NCBI GenBank assembly: GCA_900544535.1
Contig: UQVH01000029.1
Span: 1-25,934, forward strand
Reading direction: 5' to 3'
DNA: 25,934 nucleotides
Source of the DNA: an uncultured Bacteroidales bacterium
GTDB taxonomy: Bacteria > Bacteroidota > Bacteroidia > Bacteroidales > Muribaculaceae
This document shows, piece by piece, positions 1-8,420 of the stretch (position 1 is its first letter; every line of letters starts with the position of its first letter). The translations under genes and the position numbers were made by a program. Under the pieces are notes generated by a model, which was not told where the DNA came from, did not search any database, and worked only from the letters and a program-made list of their open reading frames with translations.

Positions 1-2
1 TC

Positions 3-86
3 GACATCTCCCGCTACGCCTACAAAGCCGGCGAAGTCCTCAACTCAAAAGTCAAGAACATACCTTCGCTGCTGAAGGTCGAATAA
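3..86 (+). CDS. C-terminal end of an unidentified protein (partial)
   Basis: An open frame enters from the left edge and ends at TAA 84-86. The 27 residues end in KNIPSLLKVE, and the codons (GCC, GGC, CTG, AAG, GTC) resemble those of the well-formed genes in this window. The stop lies 7 nt before the recombinase ATG, so the two may share a transcript. Too little is present to name the family. Confidence 0.5.
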   Translation, partial: DISRYAYKAGEVLNSKVKNIPSLLKVE

Positions 87-93
87 TTGCTTA

Positions 94-1272
94 ATGTTTT
101 CAATCACGGCCCGGTTTCGGAAATCGCGCACTGAAGGGGAACCCGGAGCGGTGTATTATGTCATCCGGGAGGGGAAGGTGCAGCGCAATATCACCGGTCC
201 GATACGGGCGGTTGATGCCGGAGTTCTCCGCACGGCACGACAGCAGATTGTATGTGACCTCAAGAGTATCTATTGTGTCATCGAGCATCTTTCTGAAAGA
301 CCCGGCACGGTGACGTTGGATGACGTCGCCGAGGAATGCCGGCCGTTGTTCCAAGGTGTAAATCCATATCTTGAACGGATAAATTCGAGTGCCGAAAAGT
401 TTCCGATACGGAAAGATCTCGCGGCCGTAGGGCGGGAATATAGCAGTGATTTTACCCCGGTTCTCCCTGCGGTCGCAACGCGAAACGGCGGTTTGTCGGG
501 ATATATTGACGGTCTGATACATGATCGCAGGCTGAAAGGATTGAATTCGGCAAACACTCTGCGGAGTCTTCAGCTCAGCCTGAACGGATTTCTTGACGGG
601 ACTGACGTGGAATTCCGAAATGTAGACCGCAGGTTTATCCTTGCATATAACACCTATCTTCAGGAACGGGTGGCGCCATCGACGGTCTCGTTTTACATGC
701 GTGCATTGCGGTCGGTACTGAACCGTGCGAAAAACGCCGGGCTGACAGATATTGAGTTTGACTGGGCGGCCAATGTCGACATACGTGTAAGCCATATATG
801 TGAAAATGTACGGCAGACGGCCCTCAATGCCGCAGAGATCGGTAAAATCGCCGGTCTCAGTCTGCCTCCGGACAGTCGGATCTCCTTTGTACGCGACATG
901 TTTATGTTCAGTTTCTATGCTCATGGCCTCGAACTGACAGATCTTGCAAATCTGCGAAAAGCGAATCTCCGAGACGGCATCCTGTCTTACCGCAGACGCG
1001 GAAAGGGGCGGCAGGTTGAAGTCAGACTTGGCGGGAAAGCGCTTGCAATTGTCGCGGGATATGCGCACTGTAATTCGGACCCGATGCTTTTTCCTTTGTT
1101 GAAACGCGGGGGCAAACAATATGCCTTTTCGTATATCCGCGACGAATTTTCCAAAGCGATGAAAGAGATCGGTACCCTTATCGGAGCCACTAAAAATCTG
1201 ACATTCGGGACGAGCCGCTATTCGTGGCTTTCGATGGCCGAAAATTCAAATATTGCCGAGATGTTGATCTGA
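94..1272 (+). pseudogene. Truncated, degenerate tyrosine recombinase (phage-integrase family)
   Basis: This 392-residue protein follows the layout of Bacteroidetes tyrosine recombinases. It has an N-terminal arm-type region, a core-binding SAM-like region (about 130-235) and the start of the catalytic domain (about 245 onward). Key residues are altered. The first catalytic Arg, normally in a YxRG motif, is His277 (YAHGL). Box II reads TSRYSW, keeping Arg375 but with Tyr376 where these proteins usually have His. The protein stops 14 residues after Trp378, so the GxGH segment and the nucleophilic Tyr are missing. The other two frames after the stop do not restore them. It is probably inactive, either a decayed remnant or a DNA-binding relic. 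No partner repeats, tRNA attachment site or invertible segment were seen beside it. The family is clear; whether it is pseudogene or functional protein is not settled. Confidence 0.8.
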
Positions 1273-1305
1273 GGCATTATATCACCTCAGCGCCGAAACA
1301 TAAAT

Positions 1306-1353
1306 CAGTCGGCCGGCTTACCTGAAAAATGGTAGCCGGCCGGACTGTTTTTT
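1306..1353 (+). terminator. Strong intrinsic terminator between convergent genes
   Basis: A GC-rich hairpin pairs CAGTCGGCCGGCT-TACC (1306-1322) with GGTA-GCCGGCCG-GACTG (1331-1347), with small bulges, and is followed by a T run at 1346-1353. It ends the recombinase transcript and can also act on the opposing GH43 transcript. Confidence 0.8.
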
Positions 1354-1374
1354 ATGTGTGTGTCCCGACTGCGG

Positions 1375-3024
1375 TTATTTCGCTTCCGGACCATCGTGGA
1401 GATAGATGAAGTCCGTGAAACGTGCGCGCCCGGAGTAGAACCCATTCTTTGTTGGTGAAGCAATAGAGTTTTCAGTAGATATGGCTGAATAGGCATAAAG
1501 TCCCGGTCGGATACCTTTCCAGAATCCTGATTGCATGGCGAAAGGTTCGCCGAGCGGATGGAATGTTATGCCGTCAAGCGAATACGAGAAGCGAAAATCA
1601 TTGGCTTCCGTATCAGCTGTCAGTCGCAAGAAGATTCTGGAGGGCCTGCGCTCACCGGCTATCTCTGTGATTGGCTGTTGGAATACAACAGCACTGTCAC
1701 ACTCGGCATAGAGCATAGGAAGTGGGTTGGAATCCGTTCCTCCGACCATGATTCCCGCCCCGTGAAACTGCTTGCCGATACATTCCATTCCTGCCCGCTC
1801 GCCGGGTTTCATCGCAGTGAAATCAAGAGTGACAGTCGCTTCCGAGCGGTATCCCATAAGCTTTTGTGTCAGCTGATTCTTGGCGTTACGTAGAATATCG
1901 GCCGGTTGAGGTATGATTTCAAATCCGTCTGGCCGAACGGTAAAGGAACAGAAAGCCGTGTCCGGATTGTGATTGAACTGCCACTGAAGACCGCATCCTC
2001 CACCGGCAAAATTGTCGGAAGACTGAGGTGCAGCCGGCTGGCAGTGTGTGTTGACAGCCGGTTTGCGGCAGATCTTCATCGGCTCGCCCACACCGTTGCC
2101 GTCGTAATCCGTGCCGATCACCGGGAAGCCGTCACGCCATTCGACCGGCTGGAGATGGATCACACGTCCGCGTGTTCCGGCGTTCTGGAAGTGGTAAAAC
2201 CACCACTCCTTGCCGTCAGGCGTATCGACCAATGCACCCTGATGAGGTCCGTTGATGGCGGTCGAGCCTTTTTCGAGTACACGGCGTGATTCGTAGGGAC
2301 CATAGACATCCTTTGATCTCAGAATTGTCTGCCAGCCGGTGCTGACACCTCCTTCGGGTATGCTGATGTAGTAATATCCGTCTTTCTTGAACATTTTAGG
2401 CCCCTCGGCAACCGGACCTTTATAGACGGTCGTCCCTTCGTCAAGAAGCGCTCTGCCGTCAGGGCTCATGCGGTGGATGATGATCGGTCCGGCCCGGTGA
2501 CGGCTACGTACAAGATAGGCATCGCCGTTATCGTCCCAAAACGGACAAGGGTCCTCCCATTTCTCTATCCCTTTGACAAGATGCAGCGGTTCCCATGGAC
2601 CGGCCGGATCAGTTGCGGTGGTCATGAAAAGTCCTTCCGACGGAGTGCAGACGAAGATATAGAACTTCCCGTCATGATACCTCAGCGCCGGGGCCCAGGT
2701 CCCTTCGGCATATTTTGTCATTCCCGAATATCCCGGCAGGTCAATACGGTCATAGACTTGTCCGATGATGCGCCAGTTGACCATATCGGTCGATTCGAGT
2801 ATAGGCATCCCCATGAAGTGAAACTCAGAGCAGGTCATATAGAAGCGGTCGCCGACACGGATCACGTCGGGGTCAGAATAGTCGGCATTGAGGACCGGAT
2901 TGGCAAACCGTCCGTCGCCCAGATCGCCCCAACGGAGATCCGGTACTGAATCAGCAGGTTGAGCGCAAAGAAGGGGAGAGGCAAGGAGTGTTGAAAACAA
3001 AAAAAGTGATAAGACTGATTTCAT
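1375..3024 (-). CDS. Secreted glycoside hydrolase family 43 (beta-xylosidase / arabinofuranosidase type)
   Basis: This is a 549-residue exported GH43 enzyme that should release xylose or arabinose from plant xylan side chains or oligosaccharides. Residues 1-21 form a signal peptide (MKSVLSLFLF..LCA). The five-bladed propeller covers about 40-330. It has SDPD with base Asp51, WEDPCPFWDD with modulator Asp158, AEGPKMF with acid Glu207, and the NGPHQG and HLQPVEW blocks typical of GH43 subfamily 12. Residues about 340-545 form a C-terminal beta-sandwich of the GH43_C/DUF1349-like kind. The length is normal. It stands alone between a terminator and its own promoter, and no SusC/SusD pair is adjacent. 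Family confidence is high; the exact sugar specificity is inferred. Confidence 0.93.
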   Translation of the reverse strand: MKSVLSLFLFSTLLASPLLCAQPADSVPDLRWGDLGDGRFANPVLNADYSDPDVIRVGDRFYMTCSEFHFMGMPILESTDMVNWRIIGQVYDRIDLPGYSGMTKYAEGTWAPALRYHDGKFYIFVCTPSEGLFMTTATDPAGPWEPLHLVKGIEKWEDPCPFWDDNGDAYLVRSRHRAGPIIIHRMSPDGRALLDEGTTVYKGPVAEGPKMFKKDGYYYISIPEGGVSTGWQTILRSKDVYGPYESRRVLEKGSTAINGPHQGALVDTPDGKEWWFYHFQNAGTRGRVIHLQPVEWRDGFPVIGTDYDGNGVGEPMKICRKPAVNTHCQPAAPQSSDNFAGGGCGLQWQFNHNPDTAFCSFTVRPDGFEIIPQPADILRNAKNQLTQKLMGYRSEATVTLDFTAMKPGERAGMECIGKQFHGAGIMVGGTDSNPLPMLYAECDSAVVFQQPITEIAGERRPSRIFLRLTADTEANDFRFSYSLDGITFHPLGEPFAMQSGFWKGIRPGLYAYSAISTENSIASPTKNGFYSGRARFTDFIYLHDGPEAK

Positions 3025-3073
3025 GGTCGGAAATGAGTATTTCAGGATAAGAGCGACGATTGGCGTCTCACAG

Positions 3074-3081
3074 CAAAATTA
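3074..3081 (-). promoter_or_regulatory. Bacteroidetes -7 box for the GH43 gene
   Basis: On the minus strand this reads TAATTTTG, matching TAnnTTTG, 50 bp before the GH43 start codon. No good TTTG -33 box is visible at the usual spacing. Confidence 0.5.
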
Positions 3082-3144
3082 GTGATTTTTTTGCTCATCC
3101 ACGCATTTCCGCTTTAATTGTGCGGCGATTTGGAAATTTTCAGT

Positions 3145-3152
3145 TAACTTTG
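3145..3152 (+). promoter_or_regulatory. Bacteroidetes -7 box for the coiled-coil gene
   Basis: TAACTTTG matches TAnnTTTG and would start transcription near 3159, giving a leader of about 105 nt. The nearest TTTG upstream (3129-3132) is only 12 bp away, so the -33 element is uncertain. Confidence 0.5.
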
Positions 3153-3206
3153 CAATGGAGAGGCGTTGTGCAATTATGTACTGCATATTCGCTCTACTCA
3201 TAATCT

Positions 3207-3236
3207 ATCAATACCTCGGACTTAAGATCAATACCT
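3207..3236 (+). repeat. Direct repeat ATCAATACCT, two copies 20 bp apart
   Basis: ATCAATACCT occurs at 3207-3216 and 3227-3236, a period of exactly 20 bp (about two helical turns). It lies in the leader between the -7 box and the ATG of the coiled-coil gene. It could be a regulator site; no known regulator motif is recognised. Confidence 0.6.
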
Positions 3237-3263
3237 TAAAACCGGTTAAACTAACGTGTAAAT

Positions 3264-4688
3264 ATGTCAATGATGACACTTCTACGCCGGGCGTTCGGCT
3301 TTTCGCCCGACAGTGAGGAGGAAGAAGAGGACTATGATCCTACCGTCCCCACATATGCCGCCGGAGAGCATCGCGCAAGCCAGCCGTCGCAAGAACAACA
3401 TGCAACGGCTCCTGCGGAAGCAAAACCTGCGTCCCTGCCTGATGTAGCTGCTGAAAAACCATCTGTGACAGAATCTCTTCCCGCCGATCTGTTTGACGCC
3501 GTCATCGCTGTATTCAATGAAGCGCAGCCGGATTTCGTGAAAAAATGTCTTGATACGGAGGCACAGCGCAAATATCTGATTGATTCCATTGACAGCAGAT
3601 TGCGTGAGCAGGTCGAAAATGCCACCAAAACCTCGGCCGACCGGTGGAAAGAAGAAAAATCTCGCCTGGAGTCACGTATCGCCGAACTTGAAGGAGACGA
3701 CAATGTCATCGCTGTGCTCCGTAAAGAGAACCGTCGGCTTCAGTTGAGCGTCGACCGGCAGAAACGTGCCTTGCTCGACCGAATCAACGATCTTGAGTCG
3801 CAGGTCGCACGTCAGGCCGAGGAGAAAGAACGGTTTTACAGCCATCGCAAGCCAAATTCCTCTGACGAAGAGCTTAGTCAAGCAAAAGCCAGGATAGAGG
3901 AACTTGAGGCGACGATAGCGTCTAATGAAGAAGCACTTAAAAATCAGGCAGCCTTAGGAAATACTGACGCTGAAACCCCTGCTGCCGAAACCGAGGCCAG
4001 AACTATTTCTGAACAGGAGCAGCAGATTGCTGAACAGGAAAAGCAGATCGCCGAGCGCGACAGCCGTATAGCTGAACTGACCTCCGAGTGCGATAAACTC
4101 CGCGAGGAAGCTGCTCGCCAGTCAACCTTACGCGAGCAGTTAGAGGTTAAGACCTCGATGAGCGACAACATGATCAACGATCTGCGCAACCAGGCCGCTG
4201 CCGCACGGCGCGAACTCGAAACCATGCAGCATGAACAGCTCCAGGCAGTAGAGCAGATTCAGAAAGAACTCGACGCATTTGAAGATCTTAAAGCGCGAAA
4301 GGATGCGAAAATCTCTGAACTTCAGGAATCCAATGCCTCGCTTCGCCGCACGATAGAAACCAATCTTTATAATCAGGCAAACAGTGAAATGCGGCTACGC
4401 AAGGAAATCAAGGATTTGCAGGCTCAGCTCGACGCGGCAAAAGCATCAGTTGAAACCGCCGTCCAAGAACCTTATCGCGAGGACGAGAGCATTTCCGCAG
4501 ATTCGGCAAAAAGCTCTGAGAAACCCGCTGTACGCCGCCGGGGACGTCCACGCAAGGTGAAGATCGACAGTTCGCTCGACAACACCGACTGGTTTTCAGG
4601 CGGCAAGCACGATGATCCTGATTTCGGCTACCACGAACCGCCGCGTAAACCTGTCAACGACAACGAAGCGCAGCTCTCGCTATTCTGA
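3264..4688 (+). CDS. Coiled-coil protein with AT-hook and C-terminal clamp-binding motif
   Basis: No named family is recognised for this 474-residue soluble protein. There is no signal peptide or membrane segment. An acidic, low-complexity N-terminus (about 15-75, with EEEEED) leads to a short region at 75-110 and then a long heptad-rich coiled coil, about 110-400, dense in Glu, Gln, Lys and Arg (QEQQIAEQEKQIAERDSRIA). A basic RRRGRPRK stretch at 424-431 has the GRP core of an AT-hook for minor-groove DNA binding. The last five residues, QLSLF (470-474), match the bacterial DnaN sliding-clamp motif QL(S/D)LF. Together these suggest a DNA-associated protein tethered to replication or repair. 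That role is inference. It is probably first in an operon with the genes up to miaA. Confidence 0.85.
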   Translation: MSMMTLLRRAFGFSPDSEEEEEDYDPTVPTYAAGEHRASQPSQEQHATAPAEAKPASLPDVAAEKPSVTESLPADLFDAVIAVFNEAQPDFVKKCLDTEAQRKYLIDSIDSRLREQVENATKTSADRWKEEKSRLESRIAELEGDDNVIAVLRKENRRLQLSVDRQKRALLDRINDLESQVARQAEEKERFYSHRKPNSSDEELSQAKARIEELEATIASNEEALKNQAALGNTDAETPAAETEARTISEQEQQIAEQEKQIAERDSRIAELTSECDKLREEAARQSTLREQLEVKTSMSDNMINDLRNQAAAARRELETMQHEQLQAVEQIQKELDAFEDLKARKDAKISELQESNASLRRTIETNLYNQANSEMRLRKEIKDLQAQLDAAKASVETAVQEPYREDESISADSAKSSEKPAVRRRGRPRKVKIDSSLDNTDWFSGGKHDDPDFGYHEPPRKPVNDNEAQLSLF

Positions 4689-4780
4689 TGGGAAAGTTCC
4701 ATAAAGACACAGTAGATACAGAAAACACCGCAGACCAACTGCCGGTGGAGGCATGGTCAGCCGATCAGCTCCTTCGGTGA
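4688..4780 (+). CDS. Possible 30-residue ORF coupled by TGATG
   Basis: ATG 4688-4690 shares its A with the stop codon of the coiled-coil gene (TGATG), the usual layout for translational reinitiation. The frame encodes 30 residues starting MGKFHKDTVD and ending ADQLLR, rich in acidic and polar residues, with stop TGA 4778-4780. The next clear start is the DPP IV ATG at 4816. No homologue is recognised. It may be a real small protein, a coupling device, or chance. Confidence 0.3.
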   Translation: MGKFHKDTVDTENTADQLPVEAWSADQLLR

Positions 4781-4815
4781 GAACGCAAAGCGATAAGAAA
4801 TCTATCCAATCAGTG

Positions 4816-6999
4816 ATGAAAAAGATAATAACATATATCATAGCAGCTGCCTCGTTCTTTCCGGCAGCCGCACGAATCTCCGATGATGCCGCTTTGGCAC
4901 CTTTCGTCTATCCGGAAAATGTCCCTGCCCGTGTTGCGGCTCCGGCCTATATGCCGGACGGACAGAGCTATCTTGAACTGTCGGCCGACCGCAAACGGAT
5001 TGTGAAATTCGACGCCCGCACCGGCAAGGAAATCGAGACAGTCATGGATGTGACCTACACCCGCGAGACCACTATCCCGGAGATCGAGAATTTTATTCTC
5101 AGTCCCGACGGCTCGAAACTGCTTGTCGGGCGCGAGCGGAAAATGATCTACCGCCGTTCCTCTATGTCGAAATTTTATGTCTATGACATCCGTACCCGTC
5201 AGCTTCATCCCCTGTCGGAGAAGTTCGAACGCCAGCAGGCGCCGCAATTCTCACCTGACGGACGTATGGTGGCCTTCGTTGCCTCAGACAACAATATACA
5301 TCTACACAAGATCGATTTCAGAACTGAAGTCGATGTCACTACTGACGGCGCTCCCGGACGTGTCATCAACGGAGTGCCTGACTGGGTCTACGAGGAAGAG
5401 TTCACCACCTCGGTCTCTATGGCGTGGGCTCCTGACAATATGACACTATGCTATATAAAATATAACGAAACCGACGTCCCGGCCTTCACCTTCACTCTCT
5501 ATGAGGGATCATGCGATCCGATGGAGCAATATGCCCTCTATCCCGGAAGTTTCACTTATAAATATCCTGTGGCCGGGGAGCCTAATTCGAAAGTCAGCGT
5601 CCATTCCTATGACGTCGACAACCGCAAGACCAAGAATCTTGACATTCCGGCTACAAATTTCGAGTACATTCCGCGTATTGCCTACGGTGGTTCTCCCGAC
5701 AGGCTGATTGTCGCTACTCTCAACCGCGCGCAGACACGTATGGAGCTTTTCAGCATGAATCCGCGCTCCAATGTGGCCAAGTCCATACTCGTAGAGGAGG
5801 AACAGGCATGGATCGAACCATGTACATACGAAAATCTGACCTTCAATGCCGATAATTTCGTAGTCCTTTCGGCCCGCAGCGGATATGTACATGCCTATCA
5901 GTACACCTATGCCGGTGCTCTTACGCGCACGATCACCAGCGGAAACTATGAAGTGACGGACTATTATGGTACTGACGCCAAAGGCAACCATTATGTCCAG
6001 TCGACGGTATCCGGTCCGATCAACAGAGTTGTCTCACGTATTGACGCCAAAGGAGTGATGAAACATCTCAGCCCCGAAAAGGGATCGGCTTCGGCATGGT
6101 TCAACCCCGGAAAAACAGTCTACACCATCAATTACAGCAGTTCTTCACAGCCGCCTCTCTACACGCTTTACACCATCGACGGCAAGCAGCAGCGCATACT
6201 TGAGGACAATGCGAATACTGCTTCGCGCTATGCCTCGGCCCCGAAGAAAGAATTTACCACGATCCAGACTGATGAAGGTGTCAGTCTCAATGCCTATATC
6301 ATCAGACCGGCCGATTTTGATCCGGCGCGCCGCTATCCCGTCATTCTCCACCAGTACAGCGGACCCGGCTCGCAGCAGGTGCTTGACCAGTGGAATATCG
6401 ACTGGATGCAGTATGCGGCAATGAAAGGCTATATCGTCATTTGTGCTGACGGACGTGGCACAGGTGGACGCGGTCGCCAGTGGGAAACCGTTGTCTACAA
6501 ACGTCTGGGCCATTACGAGACCATCGATATGCAGGCCGTGGGACGCTGGGCAGCCCGTCAGCCATATGTCGACGGAAATCGTATCGGCATTTGCGGATGG
6601 AGCTATGGCGGATACGAGACACTGATGTGTGTGACCACAGGCTCTTCGCCTTTCGCAGCTGCCGTTGCTGTTGCCCCTGTCACCGACTGGCGTTTCTATG
6701 ACACAATTTATGCCGAACGCTACATGCTGACTCCGCGCGAGAATGAGGACGGCTATCGCGAATCAGCCCCCGTCAATGCTGTGGGCAATCTCGACGTCCC
6801 CCTTCTGATCATGCACGGCACAGCTGATGACAATGTTCATTTCAAGAATACCGTCTGTTTCACTTCCGCTCTTCAGGCGGCAGGAAAATGGTGTGATCTC
6901 TTCATATATCCGAATATGAACCATTCGATCTACGGTTGTGGCGCCCGCTTGTCGGTCTATTCCCGTCTCATCGACTATTTTGACCGCAATATGCGCTGA
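4816..6999 (+). CDS. Dipeptidyl peptidase IV (serine peptidase family S9B)
   Basis: This secreted exopeptidase removes X-Pro or X-Ala dipeptides from peptide N-termini. I place the start at 4816 (727 residues) because MKKIITYIIAAASFFPAAA is a proper signal peptide; the frame opens earlier, at 4753, but gives an unlikely extension. The N-terminal beta-propeller (about 80-480) carries the WVYEEEF Glu pair that binds the substrate amino group. The C-terminal alpha/beta-hydrolase has GWSYGG with nucleophile Ser596, HGTADDNVHF with Asp671, and NHSIYG with His703, so the triad is complete. The length matches the family. It probably lies in one transcript with the coiled-coil gene upstream and the membrane protein downstream. 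It fits a peptide-using gut bacterium. Confidence 0.95.
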   Translation: MKKIITYIIAAASFFPAAARISDDAALAPFVYPENVPARVAAPAYMPDGQSYLELSADRKRIVKFDARTGKEIETVMDVTYTRETTIPEIENFILSPDGSKLLVGRERKMIYRRSSMSKFYVYDIRTRQLHPLSEKFERQQAPQFSPDGRMVAFVASDNNIHLHKIDFRTEVDVTTDGAPGRVINGVPDWVYEEEFTTSVSMAWAPDNMTLCYIKYNETDVPAFTFTLYEGSCDPMEQYALYPGSFTYKYPVAGEPNSKVSVHSYDVDNRKTKNLDIPATNFEYIPRIAYGGSPDRLIVATLNRAQTRMELFSMNPRSNVAKSILVEEEQAWIEPCTYENLTFNADNFVVLSARSGYVHAYQYTYAGALTRTITSGNYEVTDYYGTDAKGNHYVQSTVSGPINRVVSRIDAKGVMKHLSPEKGSASAWFNPGKTVYTINYSSSSQPPLYTLYTIDGKQQRILEDNANTASRYASAPKKEFTTIQTDEGVSLNAYIIRPADFDPARRYPVILHQYSGPGSQQVLDQWNIDWMQYAAMKGYIVICADGRGTGGRGRQWETVVYKRLGHYETIDMQAVGRWAARQPYVDGNRIGICGWSYGGYETLMCVTTGSSPFAAAVAVAPVTDWRFYDTIYAERYMLTPRENEDGYRESAPVNAVGNLDVPLLIMHGTADDNVHFKNTVCFTSALQAAGKWCDLFIYPNMNHSIYGCGARLSVYSRLIDYFDRNMR

Positions 7000-7076
7000 T
7001 TTTTTGCAAACATTGACGGTTGCATAATTGTTGGTTTACACGTTCTACCCTAACAGATAATCAGATCAGTAATAAA

Positions 7077-8417
7077 ATGTCAGAACAACGTATAAGCAAT
7101 GAAAGCGCTATCTTTTCGCTGTGGCTCAATTGGACTGTGGCCGTGGGTGCGCTTGCAATGCCTGAATTTCTGGGCATGTTTCTCCCCAAAATATGGTTGC
7201 CTTTGATAACTTTCGGTATCATGGCTCTTTTAGCCCTGTACCGAAACAGCGGAAAGAAATATGAAGCCATGTCCTGCGACCTCGTGCAGTCGATCTGCAT
7301 GAAGACCTTGGGCTATTCCGCTGTCATAATGCTTATCATAGCTATCGCTTATGCCAGGGGATTTGTCTCGATTTTCTATCCGGAAGATGTTCTCAATCTC
7401 TATATTCCGTATCTCACCATACTGATACTTGGTCCCGTAGCGTCGCTTCTCTGCGGCATAGCTTTGCTTAGAGGTGACTCCATGGAAGTGTGCCGCATGT
7501 GCATTATCCGCAACGGCAATGCTTCCGAGCGAGGGTTTCTTGGGAAGATATTCCTTCAGGAGAGCCGTTTTCAGGTTCGCCTTCTCATGATATTGTCGGT
7601 GGCTCTGTCAGTTCTTTCGTGGTCATACTACGCACTGTTCTATGTCAATGTCAATATCAACGGGACAGATGCTTTTATCTACAACTGGATACCGGTGATT
7701 TTCTATGCTCTCTCAATTGTTTATCTCGGTCTGCGTTACTTCTCGCTGTGGGGCTACTATTATAACCACATGGAGATGAATCCGCGCGGCAACGAACCTG
7801 GTACTACGATGCGCTATATCATTCTGAACGGCGACAATGTTTTCCTTACACGCAACGAAGGCTATTATGATGTTCCTGACGGCAACCGTTTCGATACTCC
7901 GGCCATGCTGAGACTCTCGTTCTCGAAATCGGTGACCAAAGAACGTGCAAAAGAAGTGTTCGGCGACATCAGCGACATTCCACAGAATGACTATACGATG
8001 CGGTTCATGTACAAAAGCACTGATGTTTCAGGGATGAACAACATCTATCATTTCATCTGCTGTCTGGAAAAGCCGGAGGTTATGGAACATTCGCGTTATG
8101 AAGGCAAATGGTATTCACTTTCCCAGCTTCAGCGTCTGCTCTACAACCAAGAGCTTGCTCCGATGCTCGCTACGGAAATCCATCGTCTCTATACCATAAC
8201 TATGGCGTGGAAGACTTACGACAGCGATGGGCGTCGTCTTTACAAAATCAAGAACTATCGCCCGAATTTCCGCCTGAACGGCATCTGCGACTGGGACGTC
8301 GATTTCAACAATTCCCATTGGCTTGAAGTGGCGAGACTCAATGAGGACAAGCCGTTTTATCGCTTCCGCAAACTCTTCCAGCGCAGGCAGAAGACCTCGG
8401 AAGGTTATAACGCCTGA
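7077..8417 (+). CDS. Six-helix membrane protein with possible degenerate Nudix-like C-terminal domain
   Basis: The start is set at ATG 7077 (446 residues, MSEQRISNES); the frame also opens at 7020. About six hydrophobic segments fill residues 12-235 (for example WTVAVGALAMPEF, YSAVIMLIIAIAY, YLTILILGPVASLL, LLMILSVALSVLSW). The remaining 210 residues are soluble. That part begins with a beta-strand pair (MRYIILNGDNVFLTRNEGYYDVPDG) and later has an EGKWYSLSQLQRLL segment. The order resembles a Nudix fold, but the GX5EX7REUXEEXGU box is absent, so no hydrolase activity is expected. The stop lies 3 nt before miaA, so they are co-transcribed. The Nudix link is tentative and the function unknown. 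Confidence 0.85.
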   Translation: MSEQRISNESAIFSLWLNWTVAVGALAMPEFLGMFLPKIWLPLITFGIMALLALYRNSGKKYEAMSCDLVQSICMKTLGYSAVIMLIIAIAYARGFVSIFYPEDVLNLYIPYLTILILGPVASLLCGIALLRGDSMEVCRMCIIRNGNASERGFLGKIFLQESRFQVRLLMILSVALSVLSWSYYALFYVNVNINGTDAFIYNWIPVIFYALSIVYLGLRYFSLWGYYYNHMEMNPRGNEPGTTMRYIILNGDNVFLTRNEGYYDVPDGNRFDTPAMLRLSFSKSVTKERAKEVFGDISDIPQNDYTMRFMYKSTDVSGMNNIYHFICCLEKPEVMEHSRYEGKWYSLSQLQRLLYNQELAPMLATEIHRLYTITMAWKTYDSDGRRLYKIKNYRPNFRLNGICDWDVDFNNSHWLEVARLNEDKPFYRFRKLFQRRQKTSEGYNA

Positions 8418-8420
8418 GCG

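Noticed and set aside
100..1119. 339-codon open frame on the minus strand
   Set aside because: It is a shadow of the recombinase gene, with low-complexity basic composition and no domain.
1..1360. Invertible promoter or integration site near the recombinase
   Set aside because: I found no paired inverted repeats flanking a promoter and no tRNA or duplicated att-like sequence; the enzyme also lacks its nucleophile.
4753..4815. Upstream extension of the DPP IV reading frame
   Set aside because: The ATG at 4816 begins a clean signal peptide; the extra 21 residues would bury it.
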